Assembly (NCBI RefSeq): GCF_002871915.2
Contig: NZ_CP126958.1
Location: 434,001 to 498,000, forward strand
Source of the DNA: Aerococcus loyolae
Lineage (GTDB): Bacteria > Bacillota > Bacilli > Lactobacillales > Aerococcaceae
Direction of reading: 5' to 3'
Length of the DNA stretch: 64,000 nucleotides
Below are positions 1-8,496 of the stretch, one piece after another. Position 1 is the stretch's first letter. The number at the start of each line of letters is the position of its first letter. The notes beneath the pieces were generated by a model. That model made no database searches and was not told the origin of the DNA. It saw only the letters and a list, made by a program, of their open reading frames with translations. The position numbers and the translations under genes are program-made.

Positions 1-79
1 TAATGATTATATTTATTGAATTGTGTGGAATATTATTAACAATTAATTTAGCACGCTAGCAGGGCTTTGTCAATTGTCT

Positions 80-1237
80 TTATGAGTAGACATAGGTGCG
101 CGGCACCCGTTCGCTAATGCCACAGGTAATTTCATAAGCAATGGTATGGTTATACAAGGCCAGGTCCCAGGCCGAAATGTAGTTACCTTGGTCATCGCTA
201 CCAATCAAGGTGACCTTTTCGTGGAGGGGGAGTTCTTTAGGCAGAGCCACCATGCATTGGTCCATGCATACCCGCCCCACAATTGGGCACTTGTAACCAG
301 CAATCAAGACTTCAAAGCCAGAGGAAGACCTGGGTAGCCCGTCAGCATAGCCAATCGGAAGGGTTCCAATCCATTGATCGGATTCAGTGGTGTAAGTCGC
401 TCCATAGCTAATCGATTCGCCAGCTTGTAATTTTTTGATATAGACTAATTCACTTTCCAGGGTGAAGGCCGGTTTTAGTGGCATAACCTCTGGGAGTTCA
501 AAATCGGGACCGGCGGGGTTTTCCCCATATAAACCAATCCCTAAGCGAACGATGTCCATGGTTTTTTCTGGATACCAGAGGGCTAGGGCTGTGTTGGACC
601 GGTGAATGAGGGGCTTCTTATTAAGTTTGGAAAAATCTAAGGCTTGGATAAAGTCTTCAAAACGTTGGGATTGCTTAGCGACATAGTCTTGGTCTTGGAC
701 GCGATTACTATCAGCAGTGGCATAATGGGTAAAGACGCCTTCTAATTCAAAAGCTTCTTGGTGATCACTAATATAGTCGATAATTTCTTGGCCAGCCAGG
801 CTATCGCGTAAACCAATCCGACCCATTCCTGAATCCACCTTTAAATGCAGTTTTAAAGGTGGGAATTCTGGGTCTGTTGGGCGTTGGGCGTAAGCCGCCT
901 TTAACCAATCTAAAGACGAGATGGTCAGACTGATATCATGTTGGGCATGGAGCCAGGCATCTTGAACCTCGGTGATCCCTAAAATGAGGATAGGAGCCTG
1001 GATACCTGCTTCTCTGAGGGCCAGAGCTTCATCAGTGACAGCGACACAGAAGCCCTCTGCCCCGGCTTCAGTGAGCGCTTTAGCGATAGGAATGGAGCCG
1101 TGGCCATAGGCATCTGCTTTAATCACTGCATATGTCTTGGCTTTAGGGCCAAAGGCATGTTTAAATAGTAGGTAGTTATCAACAATATTTGGAATTGAAA
1201 CAACAACCCGAGTAGGGCGATGTTCGCCACAAATCAT
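80..1237 (-). CDS. alr: Alanine racemase
   Basis: PLP enzyme interconverting L- and D-alanine for peptidoglycan synthesis. The 385 residues match the usual family length. The PLP lysine is K40 in the motif AVIKADAYGHG, and the second catalytic region SYGATY followed by IGYADG lies near residues 280-300. The C-terminal segment contains GRVCMDQ, typical of the family. An AAAGGAG ribosome site lies just upstream of the ATG. It is divergent from the phosphatase gene at 1333, and the two share a 95-bp intergenic region. No acpS, often adjacent to alr in Firmicutes, is visible upstream on this strand, because that side holds the divergent gene. Function is confident from motifs. Confidence 0.96.
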   Translation of the reverse strand: MICGEHRPTRVVVSIPNIVDNYLLFKHAFGPKAKTYAVIKADAYGHGSIPIAKALTEAGAEGFCVAVTDEALALREAGIQAPILILGITEVQDAWLHAQHDISLTISSLDWLKAAYAQRPTDPEFPPLKLHLKVDSGMGRIGLRDSLAGQEIIDYISDHQEAFELEGVFTHYATADSNRVQDQDYVAKQSQRFEDFIQALDFSKLNKKPLIHRSNTALALWYPEKTMDIVRLGIGLYGENPAGPDFELPEVMPLKPAFTLESELVYIKKLQAGESISYGATYTTESDQWIGTLPIGYADGLPRSSSGFEVLIAGYKCPIVGRVCMDQCMVALPKELPLHEKVTLIGSDDQGNYISAWDLALYNHTIAYEITCGISERVPRTYVYS

Positions 1238-1332
1238 AAAAATTCTCCTTTCAAGGACTTTTCATCGTAGCTATATTTTAGCATAAATCGGGTCAGGAGC
1301 ATTAGATTTGTCGAGGCGTAGAGGGAGGCAAT

Positions 1333-1803
1333 ATGATTAGAATTTGTTTTGTATGTTTGGGTAATATTTGTCGCTCACCCATGGCAGAGGCCTTGATGCG
1401 TGAAGCAGTCAAAAAGAACCATTGGGAGGGAGAAGTTCAGGTTGAATCAGCAGCTATTTCTGACTGGGAAATAGGTAATGGTGTCCACCCAGGCAGCCGC
1501 GAAATCTTGGAGCGGGAAGGGATTCCATGGGAGGACTTGATTTCCTCTCCCTTAACGGAAGAAATCATTCATGAGGCAGATTTATTAATTGGGATGGACG
1601 ACCAAAATATTGCCGATATCAAGCGCCTAGGCGCCGATCCTCAAAAAATCTTCCGCCTCATGGATTTCACTGAACAAGGTGGCATTATTGATGACCCCTG
1701 GTATACCGGCGAATTTGAATTAACTTTCGAGAAAGTCAGCCAAGGCATCCAAGGTCTCTGTGACTATCTCAAAGAAAATTATCCCCAGCAATTAAATAAA
1801 TAG
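1333..1803 (+). CDS. Low-molecular-weight protein tyrosine phosphatase
   Basis: Cytoplasmic LMW-PTP family phosphatase of 156 residues, a typical length. The P-loop C8-LGNIC-R14-S15 is intact at the N-terminus, and the general-acid aspartate sits in the DDPWY motif near residue 121. The catalytic machinery therefore looks complete. A GAGGGAGG ribosome site precedes the ATG. It is monocistronic, divergent from alr and convergent with metK, with a bidirectional terminator behind it. The substrate cannot be told from sequence. Homologues act on phosphotyrosine proteins or arginine phosphate, so protein-arginine phosphatase activity is an alternative. Confidence 0.9.
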   Translation: MIRICFVCLGNICRSPMAEALMREAVKKNHWEGEVQVESAAISDWEIGNGVHPGSREILEREGIPWEDLISSPLTEEIIHEADLLIGMDDQNIADIKRLGADPQKIFRLMDFTEQGGIIDDPWYTGEFELTFEKVSQGIQGLCDYLKENYPQQLNK

Positions 1804-1828
1804 TTTAGAGAATATGCTTAAAGAGACC

Positions 1829-1868
1829 AAAAAGGCTCCCCTCGAGTGATCGAGCAGGAGCCTTTTTA
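1829..1868. terminator. Bidirectional intrinsic terminator
   Basis: Stem AAAAAGGCTCC paired with GGAGCCTTTTT, with an inner CTCGA/TCGAG stem. It has A- and T-runs on the two sides and lies between the convergent phosphatase gene and metK. Confidence 0.85.
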
Positions 1869-1893
1869 CTTTGGCGTAAGTATTCAATGCATT

Positions 1894-3105
1894 CTATTGG
1901 ACGGCTTTTAATAGGGCTTGGACCCGGTCAGTTTTCTCCCAAGGGAAGTAGCCCTTATCACTAGGACGACCAAAGTGTCCGTAGCTAGCGGTTGGTTGGT
2001 AGATGGGTCGGCGTAAATCTAAGCTATTGATAATACCAGATGGTGATAGTGGGAAGATTTCACGGATGGCTTCTAATAAGCGGTCTTCAGAAACAGTCCC
2101 GGTTTCAAAAGTATCGACAGCGATAGATACCGGTTCGCTGACTCCAATGGCGTAGGCGAGTTGGACTTCACAAGCCTTGGCTAAACCTGCAGCAACAATG
2201 TTTTTAGCAATATAGCGGGCCATATAAGAGGCTGACCGGTCTACCTTGGTGGCATCCTTTCCGGAAAAGGCCCCACCACCATGACGGGCTGCACCACCGT
2301 AGGTATCCACAATAATCTTGCGGCCAGTTAAGCCGGAATCGCCCTTAGGACCGCCAATAACAAAGCGGCCAGTCGGATTAATATAGTACTTGGTATTTTG
2401 ATCCAATAGGGAAGCTGGAATCACCGGTTTAATGATGTATTCCTTAACATCTTGGTGGATTTGTTTTTGGGTGATTTCTTCAGCATGTTGGGTAGAAAGC
2501 ACGATGGTATCCACGCGGAAGGGTCTGCCTGCATCATCCAGTTCAACTGTTACCTGGGTTTTGCCGTCGGGACGTAGGTAAGGGAGTAAGCCATTATGGC
2601 GGGCATAGGCCAAACGTTCAGTCAGACGGTGGGCTAGGGTGATGGCCAGAGGCATATATTCTTCGGTTTCATCACAGGCGTAACCAAACATCAAACCTTG
2701 GTCACCAGCACCTAAGGACTCAATGGCTTCTTCAGCCGCCAAACTATCGTCTTCTTTCCGGGCTTCTAGGGAAATGTCAACCCCTTGGGCGATATCAGGA
2801 GATTGTTGGTCAATGGCTACCATCACTGATAAATTCTCAGCGTCAAAGCCAAACTTACCACGCCGGTAACCAATCTTAGTCACGGTATCACGAACAATTT
2901 TTTGATAATTAAGGACGGCTTTAGTAGAGATCTCTCCAAAAATAAAAACTAAGCCAGTATTTACGATGGTTTCACATGCTACCCGACTGTTAGGATCTTG
3001 GGCAATAGCGGCGTCCAGAATAGCATCACTAATTTGGTCGGCTACCTTGTCAGGATGTCCTTCTGTGACACTTTCACTAGTAAATAATCTTTTTTCTTTT
3101 GACAT
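1894..3105 (-). CDS. metK: S-adenosylmethionine synthetase
   Basis: Methionine adenosyltransferase, making SAM from methionine and ATP. The 403 residues are typical. The HPDK motif (17-20), GAGDQG (132-137) and the glycine-rich GGGAFSGKD segment near residue 275 are all present. The ATG is preceded by AGGAGG, which lies in the loop of a short GAAC/GTTC hairpin. There is no recognisable long SAM-responsive leader, and the distance from a plausible promoter to the start is only about 30 nt. It is convergent with the phosphatase gene. Confidence 0.97.
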   Translation of the reverse strand: MSKEKRLFTSESVTEGHPDKVADQISDAILDAAIAQDPNSRVACETIVNTGLVFIFGEISTKAVLNYQKIVRDTVTKIGYRRGKFGFDAENLSVMVAIDQQSPDIAQGVDISLEARKEDDSLAAEEAIESLGAGDQGLMFGYACDETEEYMPLAITLAHRLTERLAYARHNGLLPYLRPDGKTQVTVELDDAGRPFRVDTIVLSTQHAEEITQKQIHQDVKEYIIKPVIPASLLDQNTKYYINPTGRFVIGGPKGDSGLTGRKIIVDTYGGAARHGGGAFSGKDATKVDRSASYMARYIAKNIVAAGLAKACEVQLAYAIGVSEPVSIAVDTFETGTVSEDRLLEAIREIFPLSPSGIINSLDLRRPIYQPTASYGHFGRPSDKGYFPWEKTDRVQALLKAVQ

Positions 3106-3120
3106 AGGAACCTCCTAGTT
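3106..3120 (-). promoter_or_regulatory. Ribosome site of metK inside a small hairpin loop
   Basis: Read on the minus strand, AGAAC and GTTCT flank the AGGAGG of metK, so a four- to five-pair stem could hold the ribosome site in its loop. The stem is short and may be weak. This is a direct observation, but any regulatory role is inference. Confidence 0.25.
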
Positions 3121-3313
3121 CTCTTGATTTCTCTAGTATCATAGCATACAAGGGCCAATTTGTATCTAAGAAAGTGATTTCAAGCATAGGGTCAAGTAGA
3201 GATTTTTTTCTGTCTGCCTTGATAGGGCCTGTGTTGAATTTCCAAGAAATTAAAGGTAAACTAATCTATACTAATGTTTAAAGTCACAGCTTTTATTTAA
3301 GGGTGGTGTGTGG

Positions 3314-3661
3314 ATGAAACGCCGGGATTACAGACAAGCAAAAAAAGCTTATGAAAAAGAAAAACAAAACCAAGCAAAGGGCAAAAGTGAAGTTAATGAT
3401 CCTTTGTACAACCAAGCAACCACCGAATTCAATAGTGATGATTTTCGTGACTTATCATTTGATGACCAAGAACTTCATGACCAAGATACTAATGAAATCT
3501 TCTTTGAAAAGCAAAAACGTCGCCAATGGCAATGGTCGTCACCTAACAAGGGCGCTTCCCGCTTCATTGTTTTACTCCTGGCCATCTTAGCGATTATTGT
3601 GGCGGTCCTAGTGATGCCCATCTTGGTTAACTTTTTTCGTCAGGTGGTTACCTTTATCTAG
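3314..3661 (+). CDS. Small single-pass membrane protein, unknown function
   Basis: A 115-residue protein I cannot assign to a named family. Residues 1-80 are hydrophilic: a basic start (MKRRDYRQAKK), then an Asp/Glu-rich stretch, then a basic KRR patch. One hydrophobic segment, about residues 83-108, is followed by a short tail, so the bulk is predicted to be cytoplasmic. The ATG at 3314 follows GGGTGG at good spacing. A GTG six bases earlier is possible but worse placed. The gene stands alone between metK, which is divergent, and a terminator. Confidence 0.65.
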   Translation: MKRRDYRQAKKAYEKEKQNQAKGKSEVNDPLYNQATTEFNSDDFRDLSFDDQELHDQDTNEIFFEKQKRRQWQWSSPNKGASRFIVLLLAILAIIVAVLVMPILVNFFRQVVTFI

Positions 3662-3693
3662 TAAGCTAATAACATTTAAATTAAATGCCAAGC

Positions 3694-3735
3694 AAAAAGG
3701 AGACTGGAATAAATGTTCCAGCCTCCTTTTGTCTT
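3694..3735. terminator. Intrinsic terminator
   Basis: Long stem AAAAGGAGACTGGAA with TTCCAGCCTCCTTTT (one mismatch) around a TAAATG loop. It is usable in both directions between the small membrane protein and the convergent peptidase. Confidence 0.85.
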
Positions 3736-3750
3736 TTATCTTACTATCTT

Positions 3751-3811
3751 GATATTGTTCTAGTCACAGGACGAACGTCCCCTTCAAGTCTCTGACGGCG
3801 TTCTCACATCC
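3751..3811 (-). repeat. Intergenic repeat family, shortened copy D
   Basis: The reverse complement contains GGACGTTCGTCCTGTGACT, identical to copy A near 18646, preceded by GAAG and followed by a GAACA similar to the other copies. The central stem-loop is missing, so this looks like an internally deleted member. Confidence 0.6.
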
Positions 3812-3813
3812 TT

Positions 3814-4926
3814 TTATTTTGGTTCAACAATTTGTGCTTCACGAGGATAGTGGTTGATAACTTCAGGGCCTTCTTCATGGGCGATGACTAGGTCTTCGAT
3901 TCTGACCGCGGTATTGCCGGTCAGGTAGATCCCTGGTTCTACGGAGAAGATATTTCCGGCTTGGATTGGGGTTTGGTTGACTTGGGAGACGTCCCCTTTC
4001 TCATGACATTCCCGGCCAATAAAGTGGCCAATCCGGTGGGTAAAGTAAGGACCGTATCCAGCCTGGTCGATATGGTTTCGTCCCGCTAGGTCAACTTCGG
4101 ACAAGGCTTGCCCCACTTGGGCCGCCTTAATTCCCCGAGCTTGGGCTTCTTCAACAATTTGGTGAATTTCTAGCGCTTCCTTAGTAGGTTGACCGTAATA
4201 AACCGTCCGGGTCATGTCAGAACAGTAATAGTTATGGCGGCAACCGATGTCAATGACTACGGAGTCCCCTAATTCTGGTTTAGAGTGATCAGGTACATGG
4301 TGGGGGTCGGCTCCATTAGGTCCATAGGCAATGATCGGGGCAAAGCTGAGGCCTTGGTTGGCTCCTTCTTCGACAAAGATTTTCTTCAAACGTTCGCAAG
4401 CCTCAATCTCACTATAGCCATAAGGAATCACTTCTTCAATTACCCGCTTCATGGCCCGGTCGGTGATGGCAGAGACTTCCCGCATAGCTGTCATTTCCGC
4501 TTCCGTTTTGATGGCTCGCTGTTGGTCAACGATATCACTGGTCAGTAACCAGTTAAAGTGTGGATAGGCCTCCATCAAGGGCAGCAACCAGCCTGCAATC
4601 AGATGTTTATCGACACCAACCTTTGCACCTTCTGTCAGTCCCTCAAATACCTTGGTTTTTTCAAAGGCTTCAACGATACTATCGCCGTCTTTAATCCAAA
4701 TCACCTGGCCCTTATCAGGTTCTTCAAAGACAAAGAGTTCATTGGCAATTAAAACCGGCTCCTGGTCAGCTTGAGCGATCATTAACCAGATTCTTTCGTT
4801 GGGATCGAATTCAATATTGTAGTAATAAGAAATGGCATAGGGGTCACTAATTACTAAGCGACTAATGCCCTGAGATTTGAGATTGTCTTGTAAAATATCT
4901 AAACGTTGGTAGCTATTGCTAGTCAT
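3814..4926 (-). CDS. M24-family Xaa-Pro type peptidase
   Basis: Cytoplasmic metallopeptidase of the creatinase/prolidase fold, 370 residues. It has an N-terminal creatinase-like domain to about residue 130 and then a pita-bread catalytic domain. All five metal ligands are in recognisable motifs: VIDIG and SDMTRT (Asp), HRIGHFIG (His), SVEPGIY (Glu) and RIEDLV (Glu). The start at 4926 has AAAAGGAGG at ideal spacing. An upstream in-frame ATG at 4947 lacks a ribosome site. Family members remove Xaa-Pro dipeptides or N-terminal residues before proline. It is divergent from the PepV gene, fitting the surrounding peptide-use region. Prolidase and aminopeptidase P cannot be separated here. Confidence 0.88.
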   Translation of the reverse strand: MTSNSYQRLDILQDNLKSQGISRLVISDPYAISYYYNIEFDPNERIWLMIAQADQEPVLIANELFVFEEPDKGQVIWIKDGDSIVEAFEKTKVFEGLTEGAKVGVDKHLIAGWLLPLMEAYPHFNWLLTSDIVDQQRAIKTEAEMTAMREVSAITDRAMKRVIEEVIPYGYSEIEACERLKKIFVEEGANQGLSFAPIIAYGPNGADPHHVPDHSKPELGDSVVIDIGCRHNYYCSDMTRTVYYGQPTKEALEIHQIVEEAQARGIKAAQVGQALSEVDLAGRNHIDQAGYGPYFTHRIGHFIGRECHEKGDVSQVNQTPIQAGNIFSVEPGIYLTGNTAVRIEDLVIAHEEGPEVINHYPREAQIVEPK

Positions 4927-5135
4927 TTTCTTCCTCCTTTTGTCCATGACAATGAGTCCTTAAACGAAGACTTTAAGATCTGAACAGATTCCCATTGTCA
5001 GACTATTTGGCTTATTATAGCATAAATTAGCCTGGCCTTTACAGGTATTCAAAGTCAGTAAGATGTGATAAACTGGGAAATACAAGTAAGCGTTTCATAA
5101 GGCCTGACTTGGCGCTAATTAGGAAGTGAGAATTC

Positions 5136-6506
5136 ATGGTAAAAATTGACTATAAACAATATGTTGACGCATTAATAAAAGATATTCAAAACTTGGTCCA
5201 AATTCCTTCGGTCAGAGACTTAGACCAGGCCAGTGAAGGGGCCCCCTATGGTCCTGGTGTTGCTCAAGCCGTGGAATGGTTAGAAGAGAAGGCCCAGGCA
5301 GATGGCTTTCAGACGGAAAACCACCAGGGCCATGCCCTAACTATTGAACCTAAAAATAATGGCCAAGGCCAGCGGGTTGAAATCGCCTGTCACTTGGACG
5401 TGGTCGATGTGGCTGCTGGTTGGGAGGATGACCCCTTCTCCGGTAAAATCGTGGATAACCGCCTCTATGGCCGGGGCAGCGATGACATGAAAAGAGCCGA
5501 CATGCTGGTTTACTATGCCTTAAAGATTATCCGTGACTACCAAATCCCCCTCAAAAACCAAGTGGTATGGATCTACGGGACCGATGAAGAATGCAATATG
5601 GATGATATGAAATACTTCCGTCAACAGGCCCCTGAGCCAAGCTTCGCCTTCACTCCTGATGGGAATTTTCCGCTCTCCATTGGGGAAAAAGGGGCGCTCA
5701 CTTGGACCATTAGCGGACAATGGCCAGCAGATTCCTTGGTTCATAGCATCAAGGGTGGGGAAGGCGCTAATGTAGTGGCTTCTTCCTGCCAAATCGCCCT
5801 CAAGGCCAATAACCCTGAGGCGGCTGAAGCCTATTGTCAAGCCAAGGGATGGCCAGCCAAGGTGGTTAGCGATAGCGAATTGGTGGTTATCCAGGTCAAG
5901 GGGAAGGCGGCCCATTCTTCGGTTCCTGAATTAGGGGCCAATGCTATTGTTCGAGCCTTAGATATTGCAGCCAATGCCTATGGCGACAACTATGCTAGCC
6001 AGCTGCTTGACCGGATCGGGGCCAGTGATGGCTCTGGTTTAGGCATTGACTCAACAACAGAAAAAATGGGGGCCTTAACCTTTAACCTAGGGACCCTAGT
6101 CCTTGACGGTAAGGGAGCTTACCAGATGGAAGTCGATATCCGCTACCCTGATGCTTGGACCAGTGACCAGCTCTATGATCAGGTCAAGAGCCACTTCCCA
6201 GAGGCTCAGTTTGAGACCACTTTTGATGTGCCGTGGACCTTGGTGGATGCTAAGCGACCAGCTATTCAGACTCTGCTTAAGCAATTTGAAGAAGTCTTCC
6301 CTTCAGAAGACCAAGCCCCAGCTGTCAGTGGTGGAGTAACCTACAGTAAATATATTCCTAATTGTGTGGGCTTCGGGGCTGCTATGGCGGATGACCCTAC
6401 GGTTGCCCACCAAGCCAATGAATGGATTGACTTAAGTAATTTAGAAGATTTACTCCGACTCTACACTCAAGTCATTATTGAATTAGGCCGGATGGAGGAC
6501 CTGTAA
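5136..6506 (+). CDS. pepV: M20-family dipeptidase (PepV type)
   Basis: Zinc dipeptidase of the M20 family, 456 residues, close to the length of PepV of lactic acid bacteria. Metal-binding and catalytic motifs are in order: HLDVVD near residue 87, RGSDDMK near 115 and GTDEECN near 149. The family lid domain occupies the middle. The usual SDDKGP motif reads SDDMKR here, a modest deviation. The ATG follows AGGAAG. It probably hydrolyses dipeptides delivered by the oligopeptide transporter encoded downstream. An IS element lies immediately behind it. Confidence 0.88.
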   Translation: MVKIDYKQYVDALIKDIQNLVQIPSVRDLDQASEGAPYGPGVAQAVEWLEEKAQADGFQTENHQGHALTIEPKNNGQGQRVEIACHLDVVDVAAGWEDDPFSGKIVDNRLYGRGSDDMKRADMLVYYALKIIRDYQIPLKNQVVWIYGTDEECNMDDMKYFRQQAPEPSFAFTPDGNFPLSIGEKGALTWTISGQWPADSLVHSIKGGEGANVVASSCQIALKANNPEAAEAYCQAKGWPAKVVSDSELVVIQVKGKAAHSSVPELGANAIVRALDIAANAYGDNYASQLLDRIGASDGSGLGIDSTTEKMGALTFNLGTLVLDGKGAYQMEVDIRYPDAWTSDQLYDQVKSHFPEAQFETTFDVPWTLVDAKRPAIQTLLKQFEEVFPSEDQAPAVSGGVTYSKYIPNCVGFGAAMADDPTVAHQANEWIDLSNLEDLLRLYTQVIIELGRMEDL

Positions 6507-6586
6507 GCAGAGATTTGGTGGCTGAGATCTTGAGTTTCTGACTGATTGAATGCGGGAGGAACTCAAACCCTAGCCCGATGACTAAT

Positions 6587-6611
6587 AAAAAAGAGGCTGG
6601 GACAAAAGTCT
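6587..6611 (+). repeat. Left terminal inverted repeat of the IS
   Basis: A-run, then GAGGCTGGGACAAAAGTCT. It matches the reverse complement of 8324-8348 except for one G/T difference at position 10. Confidence 0.85.
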
Positions 6612-6618
6612 CAAAACA

Positions 6619-6662
6619 AAAAGGGTTAAGAAGTTAGTTTTCACTAATTTCTTAACCCTTTT
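6619..6662. terminator. Terminator-like hairpin inside the left IS end
   Basis: AAGGGTTAAGAA pairs with TTCTTAACCCTT, flanked by A- and T-runs. It would stop pepV transcription from entering the transposase gene. Confidence 0.7.
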
Positions 6663-6736
6663 ACTTAAAATTAGGTATTAAAAAAGCACCCTGTTATAAT
6701 ATTAGTAACCACACTAAAGATTAAGGGGTGCTTCTT

Positions 6737-8266
6737 ATGTACATACAATATAACATGAATCAAACAACACTTCCACTAGAATTATCTGCATGTATCGATC
6801 CAGATCATATTGTATTTTCAATCTATAATTTTATTGAGTCTCTGGATGAAAAATACTTTGAAAGCTTCAGTACGCAGGACGGCCGCCCTGCCTATCATCC
6901 AAAGCCTTTAATCATGGCACTTCTATATGCTTATAGTAAAGGCGTATTTAGCGGAAGAAAAATAGAGGAACTGATGGTTGAAAATTTACCCATGCAGTGG
7001 CTAGTCGCTCAACAAGTTATTAGCTATCGAACGATTAATCGCTTCCGTTCTTCAGAAAATTGCAGATCTTTATTAGAAAATCTATTCGTTGAGTTTACCA
7101 CTCAGTTAAAGTTAGAGAAATTAATTCATTTAGAAAATTGCTTTATCGATGGAACTAAAATTGAAGCGAATGCCAATAAATATTCTTTTGTTTGGAAAAA
7201 GGCAACTGAAAAATATGCAGAACGATTAAAAGTGACCTCACGTGAATATTACTTTAATGAAATTCAACCGATGGTTGATGCCGGCATCCAATATGATGAA
7301 AATTTAGATCTAGAAGAAACGATGCTTCAAGAGATATCTAAAGTGCTTAAGGAAGAAATCGATAAACTCACTGAAGATATTGAGGAAACTCCTGTAAAAG
7401 GGCCGGATCAACGTAAACAAGAACGTCGTCGTTTGAAAAAACATTACCGTAAAGTGAGTCAAGATTTTCTACCTCGCAAACAAAAGTATGCCAAACAGTT
7501 TGAAACATTTAACGGAAGAAATAGCTATTCAAAAACAGATCCTGATGCTACGTTCATGCGAATGAAAGATGACCATATGATGAATGGGCAATTGAAAGCG
7601 GGATATAATATCCAAGTAGCGACTGAAAACCAATTTGTCCTTCATTATGATATTTTCCACAATCCGACGGATACGCGGACTTTACAACCCTTTGTTGAAA
7701 GTTTTCCTAATTCCCCGAAATGCATTGTAGCTGATGCTGGTTATGGTAGCGAAGAAAACCTTACTTATTTAGATAACCATAAAATTAACCATTTGATTAA
7801 ATACAATCGGTTTGATAAAGAGCAGAAAAAGAAACATAAAAAATCAGCTAAAAATATGGATAATTGGAGTTACGATAAGCAAAGTAATACTTTCACACAT
7901 CCTGATGGCACGGTTTATTTCTTTAGTCATCTCCAAAAACGAAAAAATAAAATGAGTGGTTATATTTCTGAAATTCAGGTTTATAAGCCTTTGGATCCAG
8001 AAAATGCGCCGCAAAAGGCGCTTTACTATAATAAAAACTATCAGGAATTAAAGAATATAGAAACACAGAAGCTTTTATCTGAAGAAGGATCTAGGCTCTT
8101 TTCCAAACGGAAAATTGACGTTGAACCAGTTTTTGGCCAGATAAAGGCTATTTTAGGGTTCACTCGATTTAACCTCAGAGGGAAAACAAAGGTTAAAACT
8201 GATGTTGGATTGGCCTTCATGGCCAATAATTTGAAAAAATATAGCAAAATAAAAGCAAGAAAATAA
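6737..8266 (+). CDS. IS1182-family transposase
   Basis: DDE transposase of 509 residues with a full-length appearance. The N-terminus MYIQYNMNQTTLPLEL and the following DUF772-like region are characteristic of the IS1182 group. Candidate catalytic acids lie in CFIDGTKIEAN, IVADAGYGSEE and VEPVFGQIK. The ATG at 6737 has AAGGGGTG at good spacing. A GTG three codons earlier overlaps that site. No frameshift or internal stop, so it may be active. Confidence 0.93.
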   Translation: MYIQYNMNQTTLPLELSACIDPDHIVFSIYNFIESLDEKYFESFSTQDGRPAYHPKPLIMALLYAYSKGVFSGRKIEELMVENLPMQWLVAQQVISYRTINRFRSSENCRSLLENLFVEFTTQLKLEKLIHLENCFIDGTKIEANANKYSFVWKKATEKYAERLKVTSREYYFNEIQPMVDAGIQYDENLDLEETMLQEISKVLKEEIDKLTEDIEETPVKGPDQRKQERRRLKKHYRKVSQDFLPRKQKYAKQFETFNGRNSYSKTDPDATFMRMKDDHMMNGQLKAGYNIQVATENQFVLHYDIFHNPTDTRTLQPFVESFPNSPKCIVADAGYGSEENLTYLDNHKINHLIKYNRFDKEQKKKHKKSAKNMDNWSYDKQSNTFTHPDGTVYFFSHLQKRKNKMSGYISEIQVYKPLDPENAPQKALYYNKNYQELKNIETQKLLSEEGSRLFSKRKIDVEPVFGQIKAILGFTRFNLRGKTKVKTDVGLAFMANNLKKYSKIKARK

Positions 8267-8314
8267 GAGAATCTACAAATCACGCTTAAGTAATTTGTAG
8301 ATTCTCTTTTTTTT
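8266..8314 (+). terminator. Terminator of the IS transposase gene
   Basis: Fifteen-pair stem, AGAGAATCTACAAAT with its perfect complement, then a run of eight T. It starts at the stop codon. Confidence 0.85.
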
Positions 8315-8323
8315 ATAGTCCGT

Positions 8324-8348
8324 AGACTTTTGTCCCAGACTCTTTTTT
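8324..8348 (-). repeat. Right terminal inverted repeat of the IS
   Basis: Contains AGACTTTTGTCCCAGACTC, the complement of the left end, then a T-run that marks the likely element edge. Confidence 0.85.
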
Positions 8349-8435
8349 CTCTGTAATCTCGCTATTTGTCACACTTGTCGAACACTTTCCTTAACTTTTT
8401 ATTTATAAAAACTTTAAATAATCTTTTATAAGTTA

Positions 8436-8464
8436 TTGCTTTTTTCCTCCTCGAGGCGTATATT
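8436..8464 (+). promoter_or_regulatory. Promoter of oppA copy 1
   Basis: TTGCTT, 17-bp spacer, TATATT. It lies 33 bp before the gene start, outside the IS. Confidence 0.6.
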
Positions 8465-8496
8465 TTTGGATAACTTACTTTGAGGAGGTAAAGAAA

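Larger units (their letters stand above)
6587..8348 (+). mobile_element. IS1182-family insertion sequence, apparently complete
   Basis: About 1.76 kb, with one transposase gene bounded by 25-nt inverted repeats that match at 24 positions. Internal terminator hairpins close to both ends would insulate the element from neighbouring transcription. It separates pepV from the opp cluster. No convincing target-site duplication could be read at the edges. Confidence 0.9.

Noticed and set aside
3106-3307. SAM riboswitch (S-box or SMK box) upstream of metK
   Set aside because: The leader is too short and none of the conserved SAM-I or SAM-III cores is readable. Only a small hairpin around the ribosome site is present.
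5085-5102. cre site upstream of pepV (AAGTAAGCGTTTCATA)
   Set aside because: Spacing between half-sites is one base short and three consensus positions fail.
6507-6586. Pre-IS terminator of pepV
   Set aside because: TTGAGTT/AACTCAA can pair, but no T-run follows before the IS end, so it is not convincing as a terminator.
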